DNA from: Ophiura sarsii
Lineage: Eukaryota > Echinodermata > Ophiuroidea > Amphilepidida > Ophiuridae
Assembly (NCBI GenBank): GCA_035610835.1
Contig: CM069458.1
Span: forward strand, 35,706,718-35,770,717
Reading direction: 5' to 3'
Length of the DNA: 64,000 nucleotides
Shown here: positions 22,191 through 31,401 of the stretch, piece by piece
Layout of the letters: every line of letters begins with the position of its first letter
How positions within the stretch are numbered: position 1 is the first letter of the stretch
Notes under the pieces: generated by a model
Seen by the model: only the letters and a program-made list of their open reading frames with translations
The model's database searches: none
What the model was told of the DNA's origin: nothing
Made by a program: the position numbers and the translations under genes

Positions 22191-23489
22191 TGGAAACAGG
22201 GAATTTTTTTTTTAAATTGAGATCATCCCACACAGGTCCAACATCTATGTAATGATTTTGTTCAACTATAGAAAACTTGGCACTAACAATACCTAATTGA
22301 ACCATATTCATGTTTCTATAGTCCTACCTATTATTACAAAATAAACTCGTACTACGTGCTGGTATGCTCGCTCATCAATTATTCAGCTGTGTGTTAATAA
22401 AGGTTCATTCACTATTGTTCTTGTTTGGTACAGCACATTGTACTCATATTTTTAATAGGCAACTATTAATTCTCGTAGGCAACTATAGCTTGGTCAAGGA
22501 ACACCATCTCTTGATGGGTTTTATTGGGAAATAACTAAGAAGTTTTGGATCCCTAGTGGACTATATATATATATATTTTGAATCACATAGAATTGTCATT
22601 TTAATAAGTTTTGTTCCAATATTTTTTTAAGATAAATTTCAAACCCTTTTCAGACAGAAAAAATGCCATTGCCATATCTCAAAAAGTGTAGTACCTTGCG
22701 TATAAGACAGAAGTGCAGCTGTTTTTATCATTGCATCTAATGACCACAACTATCCACATTTCGCTGTTACTCTTTTTCAATGCTAGACATTTGATTTAAG
22801 GTGTAATTTGTAATCTATGGCATTTTTAAAATGTGTTGTGTTTCACTTAAAAAGAGCAAAGGGCAACTTTGTTCCAAGTTGTTGTGTGGGTTATTATAAC
22901 TTTACCAAATCTAGGCCTATTGTATCCTTGTTTCATGGATGTATGTCACACAGACAATAAAGCTCAATCAAAACTGAGTCTGGTCTGCTGTGATATCTTT
23001 TCACTTAGTTTTTATCCCCCTCTGGCTTGAAAAGCAGGAGGATATTGTGATCATGTTATGTATATGTAGGGGATGTATGTATGTGTGTGTGCTTTTAGTT
23101 AGGTTGGCCTGTTCAGTGCTCTCATTTGAAAAATCAAACTTCAATACCGACCATACTTGTTAACAATTATCTGATTTTTTTCTTCTCAAATCATGTAAAA
23201 TCAGCCGTTTTTTTGCCGAAAATCTGTCGAAAATTTAGCATGCTTAGGTTTTTATTTTACCAACTTCAAAGAGCATTTTGGTATATAACTCCCTGTGTCA
23301 GCCTCGGACCAGGACCGGAAAACCGTTATGCTCCTTAACTCTAGTGTGATATTCTGATCTAAGCCGTAGATCAGAATATTTGAATTGATGTATTGTTGTT
23401 GTACAAAGAGGGCTAATTTGTCTAAATCCTTACATGTAATACAATTGTAAAAAAGTACAAATCTCAGTTTTTATCAACATTTTCAATTA
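22191..23489. other. Spacer at the centre of the inverted duplication
   Basis: About 1.3 kb with no gene. Contains (TA)n at 22562-22575; a TTTTATCCCCCTCTGGCTTG hairpin followed by GGAGGATATTGTGATCATG (23010-23055), which also occurs inverted at 46560-46612; and the AAATCATGTAAAATCAGCCG repeat at 23190. The spacer ends in AAGCCGTAGATCAGAATA. Confidence 0.5.
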
Positions 23490-23809
23490 AATTCCGAAGT
23501 GATTTCTATCAAACAGCTTGGCATATCCGTAGGCAAAATGGTATGTTCTATTTGACTCTTTGAATAAGTTTCATTAGGATTATAGATTAAAATGTTTAAC
23601 CATTTATGTTGTACTAATCCATTATGTTATTCACATGTTAGACGGTTTTGTCTTTCCCATTCAGAAGACATCTTTGGGAATTACTTGATTCAATTGTTTT
23701 TCTTAGCGAGAATTGTTTACATTCTAGGTCCCAGGAAGCTCAGGTGTTTACAGTGGATATATAGACAATTTGACCGTGTACAATAAATAGAACTTATTGT
23801 ATGCAAACT

Positions 23810-24022
23810 TACTGTAAAGTTTAACGTTCACAAATCAGCAATACTGGCCTAACTCACAGCATGAACATTTTTTTAATGTAAACTTTGGAGTACATGTACC
23901 TTTGCAATGCACTGCTACAAGGTAGATTGGAAATATTCGCGGCATGACATTTTCACGAGTAAATGCTCCTTGCGAAATTAGCCAAATTTGAATGCAGGCG
24001 AACATTCCTGGTTTTACAGTAA
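23810..24022. mobile_element. TACTGTAAA element (copy 1)
   Basis: The ends TACTGTAAAGTTTAACGTTC and TTTTACAGTAA are inverted. It is the reverse complement of 54412-54636 (shared GCAATACTGGCC / GGCCAGTATATTGC and TTTGCAATGCAC blocks), and a third copy lies at 47275-47486. It is absent from the matching position of the left arm. Confidence 0.7.
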
Positions 24023-24225
24023 TGTAAACGTGGACATTTTCACGCTACATTAATTTTCGCGCTCCAAGCAGCTACTGCGAAAATAAAAACATGTGAATAT
24101 ATTTATTTTGTGTATAAGTCTATGTAATGATCTTTTAAATCGCGAATTTAAAAACGAGCGATATTTGATGAAAATCAGCAAAGTGTGAAAATATAATCGC
24201 ATGAAAATTAAAACTGTTACAGTGT
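24023..24225. mobile_element. Second miniature element, GCGAAAATAAAAACATG type
   Basis: Abuts the previous element. It contains TTTTCGCGCTCCAAGCAGCT and TGTGAAAATATAATCGCATG, matched inversely at 48838-49045. It is AT-rich, has mirrored ends (CATTTTCACGC / GTGAAAATA) and no coding capacity. Confidence 0.55.
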
Positions 24226-25077
24226 GCCATTTGTCAATGTCATAGATAGATTAGATTGAAGTTCAATAAATCCGGGCCATATGAATTTTGTATTGTAGCT
24301 GATAATGACCCACTTGATGGGTAAATCCTAAACAAACCACCAGTTTGCCGGAGTACACGGAAGCCATTGACAGCACACAATAGATGTACATGTACTACTA
24401 AATTTGATTTGTTGTTATCTTAACATTAGAACATATGTTATACGATACGTTTGGTCTTGTCCATAATTGGAATCAGTGGAATCAGAAGTCAATGCAAGTG
24501 AATGCCAATGCCATACTCTGTATGAAACTTTACTATTCACCTGCCTAATTGTTATCAATTCAGCAACCCTACCGCTACAACAACTACTACTACTACTGGA
24601 GCATAGATCATTTCAAATCAAAGTTTTCAGAAAATAGGTTTGATGACTTCTGAAACTTGTTGGACACGATTGGTCGTACATATACGTACGGATACAATGG
24701 TAACCAAACTTCCATCAGGGACCAATTTAATGACTTCGGATAATATGACTTAATATTACCTATTTTCTGATTTTTTTTCTCGATTGTTATTTGAAATGCT
24801 CTAGTGACTTGCAAATTGTATCATTACACATACTGATGTATGTATAAAGTTATCTACTGAAGATAGCAAGTTCCTACCACAATGCTACAACTACCACAAC
24901 GTCTATGGAGGCATTGGCCTGAAAAGTAATGTACTACAAAATGTGTTATTTATCTGATAACTTTGGTAGATCAATACCATGTTAATATCAAATCTAATGC
25001 ATGGATCAAAGTGGCTAGGGAGGTACATGTAAGCTTCATTACGCTATAACTTTAAGAGAAAAATGTGAAATATTGCC

Positions 25078-26547
25078 ATGGCATCTAAAGACTCCATAGA
25101 TTGGTCAAAGCTGCAGAAATTTCTTCTGACTTGTCCCGTGTGCTTAGAAAGTTTTAATGACAAAGATAGGAAAGCCAAACATCTCCCAGAATGTCAGCAC
25201 TCAGTTTGTGAACTGTGCATTAAGACTATCTTACGGCAACAAACCGATGAAGAAAACATTATCTTTCCATGTCCGGAATGCCGTACGCCTATAACACTAC
25301 CCGAAGGCGGTGTTGCTAATTTCAAAACCAGCCTTCATATTGAACGTTTACGGAACTATGCCCCTACTGACAACTTGCCCCAAACTTCACACGCTTGTCA
25401 GTCATGTTGCGATAGCGCCCCCGCAGAGGGCTGGTGCGATTCCGGATGTGGTTATCTCTGCAGAGTCTGCTTTAAAGCTCATAGACAAAAGATAAGATCT
25501 TTACAAGATCACATCTTTCACATCTTAACACCTGAACTTGAAGCTCAACTACAAAAGCTTCAAGCCCGACGAGTCTGTGGTGTCCATAAGCAGGAATTCA
25601 CTCAGGTTTGCGAGACATGTGGTGATGAGTTCATCTGTGATATGTGCACTGATATGACACACACAAAGAAAGAAGGTCACCGATGGTGCAATCTGACATC
25701 AGTCGCAGAGAGAGACAAAGTTGAACTTGATAGACTCGTTGATAGCGCTCTCTCCAAGCAAAAGGAGATATTGACCTTATTAAAGGTTATAAAAAAGAAT
25801 CAAGATAGCTGGAAAGAGAAAGCAGAGAAAGCCATGCAGGATAGCAAGAGGTTTTATGAGCAATGCCGCGCAGAACTTGAGGAATACAACAAACTTGTAA
25901 CTTGGAGTATAGAGAGTGCTCATAAACGTGGGCAAAAACAGTTTCAAGAAAAGAAAGAGAATGCCCAGCTGAGTTTAATGAAAATGGGCACATGCTCTGA
26001 ATATGTGACTAGACTCTTTGATGTGGGTAGCTCATTGGATATTGTCAGGGCTAAAAGAGATGTGGGACCGACGATGCAAGAAATAGCAGAGACTGATTTT
26101 GAGGCAAGTTTGTATCAGAGCGATAATATTCTTCGGTTTCTCTACCAAGAAAGCAGTTCCCTTGTAAGCGGACATCTTACTTCTCTTGGTCAAGTTATAG
26201 ACATGGTTGTGCAGACAGTAACAACAAAAGATTTGCTCGTTGGTAGCAAGTGTGTGGTGCAATTTTCTATTAGTAATTCAGTGGGAAATTTACGAGTAAA
26301 TGATATGCAACACCTTGGTATCCAACTACAAGATCCAAACCAAAACAAAGTGAACTGTGATGTTGTTCGAGAACAAGATGGCATCCACGCTGTAGATATC
26401 ATAGTTCACTTTACCCCGCACCATTCTGGCCAATACATGGTAAAGTTTGTACATAGCAGATATGTAGATGAAGTATTCTATAAATACACAATGGAAGTGG
26501 CAGGCTATACAGTTACAGAAAAAGTGGAGGCAGTACATTGGCTGTAG
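25078..26547 (+). pseudogene. Truncated second TRIM copy (RING, B-boxes, coiled coil, one filamin repeat)
   Basis: Head-to-head duplicate of the 18270-21422 gene, about 92% identical in protein by eye over 478 residues. All RING and B-box cysteines and histidines are kept. The frame starts at the ATG matching Met3 of the intact gene and runs 489 codons. Small deletions after AGYTVTEK and a one-base loss just before 26545 shift the frame to TAG, so the shared protein ends at the close of filamin repeat 1. Homologous but out-of-frame sequence continues to about 26705 (KIDMGDTEMQKVF), then the rest is deleted. It may be a dying copy, or it may make a short RING/B-box/coiled-coil protein able to dimerise with the full-length one. 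The clean first 478 codons mean either recent loss or retained function. The 5' flank is also duplicated. Confidence 0.85.
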
Positions 26548-26705
26548 ATGATGCAGTGGCATTTGATACTATGACCAAAGAACGTGTGATGAATCAACCG
26601 GCAATCACATTCTCAAAATTGACATGGGTGATACTGAAATGCAAAAAGTGTTCTGCGTTACAGAGGGCAAATTACACACAGAAGCAAGCCTGTGTATCTG
26701 TCACC
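26548..26705 (+). pseudogene. Out-of-frame remnant of filamin repeat 2
   Basis: After the TAG at 26545-26547, another frame still encodes the region equivalent to residues 549-580 of the intact gene (HILKIDMGDTEMQKVF, VTEGKLHTEASLC). Homology stops near 26705 and then resumes with left-arm sequence near 17290, which marks a deletion junction of about 2.4 kb. Confidence 0.75.
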
Positions 26706-26780
26706 AAGCCTATACCTTTTTTCCAACTTGGCATAGTTTCAATTTCTATCGAGAATCACTGTAAAATGTATATACCTCTA

Positions 26781-27441
26781 CAGGGTGAGTCAGAAAGAAC
26801 AAGCAATGTTTTGCAAAGGCGCCAGGAAACTTGCAGGCTTGCATATTCGAAACCAATGATATTGCCTAAAAGCTAGGCCACATATTTGGCTTTCATTCAA
26901 ATAAGAATTTTTGAATTTTACCATTGCGTCATAATGTTACAACAATTTTAGTAGAACCCGGTATTCTAAAGCCAAACCACAGGGTGATATAACGCAAACG
27001 CACAGAATTACCGGCTATCTGATTCAGAGATGGCAATCAATGAAACCTTTGAAAGGTACATGAATGTCGGATACAAAATCTTAAAATGACTGAATATAAA
27101 TTGGACTAAGTAATTATGAGTTAAAGACCATGCAAGCCTGAATTCAAGGGGAAAACCTGAAAAGAGGCATCACAGCTGAATAAGGAAGCAAACCTCATTA
27201 GAATGCATTAAAGAATGGCTTGATGATTTGACCATCATGTGGATTGGCTTTAAAATTGTGGATTGGCGGTTTTACCAAAATTAGTGTAACATGAGAACGG
27301 AATGCTCGATTTGAAAAATTCTTGTTTTGAATGAAAATTAAATAATAGGTCTTTAGTACTGTTATTGGTTTTGAATATGTTTTCTTGAATTGTTTGTGAT
27401 GCCTTTGCCAAAAAAGTGCCCATTCTTTCTGACTCAAACTG
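26781..27441. mobile_element. TA element with CAGGGTGAGTCAGAAAGAA end
   Basis: TA flanks it (26779-26780 and 27442-27443). The left end is CAGGGTGAGTCAGAAAGAA and the right end TTCTTTCTGACTCAAACTG. The left arm of the inverted duplication has the same site without the insert (mirror of CTTATCAGATTTTG near 17225), which proves insertion at a single TA. 661 bp, non-coding, mariner-type. Confidence 0.88.
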
Positions 27442-27639
27442 TATCAGATTTTGTTCTTCTTCAGTTGGCAGCGTTCAAGTATGTTGTTTCACGTATTTGG
27501 CAATTATTGGATCGCATTAAATGGGTTTATCCAGAATAAAGTTATCTTTTGAAATGCCAAATAGTAAATAAATAATTGCAAAATAATATCTACAAAGTAA
27601 TGAAACAGATTTTCAATATCCTACTCTTTGATTCTGATA

Positions 27640-27845
27640 CTGTAAAACAACTAAAATTTCACAGCAACTTTATTTAGCGAATTAGCTATTTAGTCAATTT
27701 TTTGCGGCAATTTAATTTCACTTATTTGTACCATCTTCCTATTATATATAACTATTATAAATAATATAATTGGCGGCAATTTAATTTGGCGAATTGGATC
27801 TCCTAGCGAAATTAAATTGCTAGTGAAATTAAGTTGTTTACAGTA
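27640..27845. mobile_element. TA element with CTGTAAAACAACT ends
   Basis: CTGTAAAACAACTAAAATTTCAC on the left is mirrored by GTGAAATTAAGTTGTTTACAG on the right; TA on both sides. The left arm has continuous GATTCTGATAG at this point, so it is a right-arm-only insertion. The inside repeats GGCGGCAATTTAATT. Confidence 0.7.
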
Positions 27846-28060
27846 GTATGTATCACTTTGATCTATAACATAACTGATAACTTCACGTTTATTTGTATAT
27901 GGATAAATCAAATTAGACTCAAGTTGGATATTCGGACTTTGGATTTATATAAGAAATAATAGCCGTATTGTCAACCTATTAGGCATTTAAAAAACTTCAC
28001 CTTATCTACAATTTTCTTGAAAATGTTGGGATATTTTCCAACAATATTCCAAATAATTTC

Positions 28061-28236
28061 CATAAGGTTAATTGCAAATAGGTAAAAATCAATTGATTAT
28101 CCTTTTCTGATGCATTGTGGGATCGCAAAGTGTACTAATTCTCGAATTTGTACGAGAATTTGTATACTTTGCAATCCCACATTGCATCAGAAAAGGATAA
28201 TCAATTGATTTTTACCTATTTGCGATAAACCTTATG
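28061..28236. mobile_element. 176-bp near-perfect hairpin element (copy 2)
   Basis: The arms match 8313-8373 (GCAAATAGGTAAAAATCAAT, GATTATCCTTTTCTGATGCA). The loop is itself palindromic (GCAAAGTGTACTAATTCTCG against CGAGAATTTGTATACTTTGC), so almost the whole element can fold. Confidence 0.8.
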
Positions 28237-28310
28237 GTTTTAAACTTTTTGAAAATAACAAAATCTCCCATTTCCAAATAATGAGAGGTTGGGTCTGTAA
28301 AACAGGTTTT

Positions 28311-28957
28311 TATTGGTTTGTTTTTTTGTTTTCCAACAATTTCAGGGACATTTTGGGGAATTTTCAGCAATTTTCTAAATTTTCAAAAAAAAATTAAAAT
28401 ATTCAAAACATTTTCAACCAAAAATGATGGGCCTGTAGAACTGGGGGTGGGGGGGGGGTTGTCACCTTACCCTATCAATTTATATAATATGCCATGCTTA
28501 TAATATGCCAATTATTACAAAGGACCTCTAGATGTGAATGGGTATCAGCCCAAGGGCTCTCAAAATGACACAGGATTTGAAATTTAGCTAACAATAAGTA
28601 ATCAGAGGTTAATCTGATACATATATTTTTATAAAATATAATGGTGAGGTGCATCAGCAAAACAGTCATACTCTTACCGGATCTGGAAAGATGCATCCCA
28701 TGAAGTGTAATTAATATTGTTGAATTGATGGGAAATGCTTACATTGTCGAGCTATCGAAACTTTTACGTTTTTATAATGTATGTACATGTACATGTATGT
28801 GCAAAAGAGTAATATACAGGGTGAGTCAGAAATAATGGGCACTTTTGTGAAACTTTTGACTCACCCTGTATTTACTTTTTTCAAAGCAACAAATATCACC
28901 TTTAATTATTCCATTGCCATAGAAGACAATGATAAATTATTTTTCTCTCTATAGCAA

Positions 28958-28988
<31 letters not shown>

Positions 28989-29650
28989 TTTGATAAAAAA
29001 GTAAACATTATTATCTAAATATGTGCAAAATGGAATATTTGTTCATAGGAGGTGAGGGCATCCATTTGCAACTTTTTCTGCCAAAATAAACATTCTTTTC
29101 TAATCTGAATTGCCACATAGAAAATAGTAGTGAATAGGGCCCTACAATAAAGGTGCTTGGAAGAATAATTAATGCTATCAGTGGATACTATAAGCAATGT
29201 GGCAGCTAATTAAACATGCGTTATTATGCAGCAGTCCAGTCATGAAGTTTCAAGAAACTTTTCATTGTGGTGTACCAGCCTATACAGAAGTGGTTGGTTC
29301 ACACATCTGAAAAACAGGAGCTAGGAGACGATGGGCCATTCTTACTGGGAGGGGGGGGCTAGTCAAATATCAGGCTGTAAGCATGCATGACCAAAGATCT
29401 CCATAAACACATTTCCTCTGAAGCCAAAATACACCTTAAATGAGGGTTTCACGTGCTTTCTCCCCAATTTGACTCAAACAGGTAAAATATCAACATGATT
29501 TTGAAGAAGAAAAAATCCTCTTTTTTTTTAAATGGTAAATATTAGCGATATTTATTTCACGCCAGTTTGTCCAAGTCTATATATATTTTTTTTTTTTTTT
29601 TAAATGTTTAATTTTAGACTCCATCCCATCTTACAAAACATCACCTTAGT
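28311..29650. other. Intergenic sequence with poly-C tract and miniature element
   Basis: No gene seen. 28528-28570 repeats 9950-9965. A run of about 26 C at 28960-28985 adjoins a segment like 10100-10130 (CCATAGAAGACAATG). The poly-C length is probably unreliable in the assembly. Confidence 0.4.
28817..28868. mobile_element. 52-bp minimal TA element
   Basis: CAGGGTGAGTCAGAAA... ends in ...TTTGACTCACCCTG, with TA on both sides (28815-28816 and 28869-28870). It has the same terminal sequence as 26781-27441, but only about 24 bases lie between the 14-bp terminal repeats. Confidence 0.75.
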
Positions 29651-30532
29651 ACGGGATCACGTCAAAACTCGACCGCCCGGCAACCGCCGGTTACGGCCGG
29701 TTCCGCCCGGTTCTCACAAAACGTGTCGTCTGTTATAATATACACACATAATGAGGTCAAATAGTAACACTCTGGTGAACACGACCGGTTGATAGTGCCT
29801 AGTCACACGCGTGAGCAATAACATCTTGAAGTAATGGGCTCTTTTAAAGGTAGATGACCCAATCACATTTCCGATTTTCAACTTGAAGTTTTCTATTCTA
29901 CATGAAAGGTCATCCTTAAAAAAGTTGTGTTCCAAAGTTTGAGTTGCATAGCTCTAATGGTTCTTATTTTAGACGCACAAGATGCTGTGAACTGTACGCA
30001 TTGAGTTGTACACAAACTGTATCGGTGGTATACCACTCGTTATTTCATCGATTTCTCCGTAATTATACCGATTTAGGCCGTCAAATTTCAGTATGATGAT
30101 GAGAAAAATACGAGCTTTCATATGATATGAAAATCTCTGTATGTTTGAAATAATTCTGTGTTACGAAAATGTGATCGGGTCATCTACCTTTAAGACTTAA
30201 AAGTCTCAGTTGACACCAGTACAATACAGCTATTGATTTTCGCTGGGGTTGGCTTTTTCAATCTGTTTATAGCTCAATTAACTTTTTAAAATCAATACCG
30301 AAAGTCTATGAATGTTTTTTTTTTATAGAACGATTATAGAGAGAGCTATTATGACCGCAAAGTAACAGATTGATAGCGTAAATTGGTCAGATTACAGCAT
30401 TAAGTCAACCGGCGGTTGTTCAGTGTTGCATGCGCGAATATTCATATACCAGTAAAACATTTGACCTGAAAGAACCGGGCGGAACCGCCCGTAACCGGCG
30501 GTCAACGGGCGGTCGAGTTTTGACGTCTCCCC
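29651..30532. mobile_element. Foldback element with GC-rich ends containing a nested TTAA element
   Basis: GTCAAAACTCGACCGCCCGG followed by repeats of ACCG/CGGT (29661-29711) is mirrored by 30471-30522, ending GGTCGAGTTTTGACG. The interior is interrupted by the TTAA element at 29848-30189. Confidence 0.7.
29844..30193. mobile_element. TTAA-flanked AGGTAGATG element (copy B), nested
   Basis: TTAA at 29844-29847 and 30190-30193, ends AGGTAGATG and CATCTACCT. It is inverse to copy A (12092-12444), with long shared blocks such as TTCCAAAGTTTGAGTTGCAT and CATATGATATGAAA. Confidence 0.85.
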
Positions 30533-30587
30533 TACACATTTTCATGGTCAGGTTTGCTTACAGTGTAATATTTGACTCCCCGCCTTC

Positions 30588-30823
30588 TTGACACTTTCCA
30601 TGTGGCCGGCGTCTGCAGACGACGTTCCAAAACTTCACAAAATGTTTCAAAAATGTCAAAATTCTTGAATTTCATTGCCATATTTGGAATCACCATGAGA
30701 AATGATTTATAATAAGTACAATCATGCCTTGTATTGGTTCTGTAACTTGAAATAGACTGAAAGTTGGGAAAGGTTTCTGGAAATCTGTTTTATGGTAAAA
30801 CCAATAGCCGCGTGGAAAGTTTT
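30588..30823. mobile_element. CACTTTCC...GGAAAGT element (copy 2)
   Basis: Matches 14811-15061 and 51587-52018 (GCGTCTGCAGACGACGTTCC; ATATTTGGAATCACCATGAG). The flanking TTAA has decayed (TTGA on the left, TTTA on the right). Confidence 0.7.
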
Positions 30824-30891
30824 ATGCAAGTGCAAAACAACTTAAGAAATCCCCATTACTACTTTTTATCTTCTTCTTTTCTCAGGCTACT

Positions 30892-30897
30892 TTTATT
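30892..30897 (-). promoter_or_regulatory. Poly(A) signal of the LDLa gene
   Basis: AATAAA on the minus strand (TTTATT on +), about 60 bases after the TAG at 30956-30958. It fits as the 3' end signal. Confidence 0.6.
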
Positions 30898-30955
30898 AAG
30901 CCCTTGGTTATTGTTTGGAAACCCAGATACATGAGTTCTGGGACAACTGGTCGAC

Positions 30956-31401
30956 CTAGCGCTTTATATGTTCATATATATAATGTTCATCACCTCCATC
31001 AGATTTGTAGCTCGCATTTAAATTGGCCCCACTGCCAGGAGAACCATTGAAGGAGCGGACATCCTTGATGGAAGGAGGACGGTGCGTTACAATCGCATGT
31101 TGCCCTGATGCCTGTGTAAAGAATGGTCCTTTACGGATATCCCCTTTGGCCCTACTGCTAGATTCCATCTCATAAATATTCACATTGGCATTGAGTACGG
31201 TCGTGTGCTTCTTCAGTTTTTTATCGCGTCGCTTCTTACAGCTGTTGTGTTTGCACGGTGTTTCTGGTCTGCGACGGATTACTACGAAGAGCGCCACCAC
31301 AAATATGAGTAGACTTTCAAAGCTGACAACACCCACCAGTATGTACAGGGTGACCATCTTGGTTTGAGAGGCCTCATCGTGCGCCGCTTGATTGGCACAA
31401 A
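30956..31401 (-). CDS. LDLa gene exon 3: stalk, TM segment and cytoplasmic tail
   Basis: The acceptor TTTCCTCCAATTTAG precedes 31401. The frame is also open upstream to an ATG at 31474, and that ATG would give a signal-like N-terminus (VVTLVVLFISSNLVCA), but this part is the pyrimidine-rich intron end. The phase match to exon 2 favours the splice. Confidence 0.85.

Larger units (their letters stand above)
23490..28310 (+). repeat. Right arm of the large inverted duplication
   Basis: Inverse counterpart of 16160-22190, interrupted by insertions at about 23565-24225 (two miniature elements), 26781-27441, 27640-27845 and 28061-28236. It has lost the segment corresponding to roughly 17290-19675 of the left arm, i.e. 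the last two filamin repeats, the propeller and the downstream flank. Confidence 0.85.

Noticed and set aside
26538..26876. 112-codon frame downstream of the truncated TRIM copy as a separate gene
   Set aside because: Its start is antiquated TRIM sequence in a wrong frame and its end runs into the TA element at 26781.
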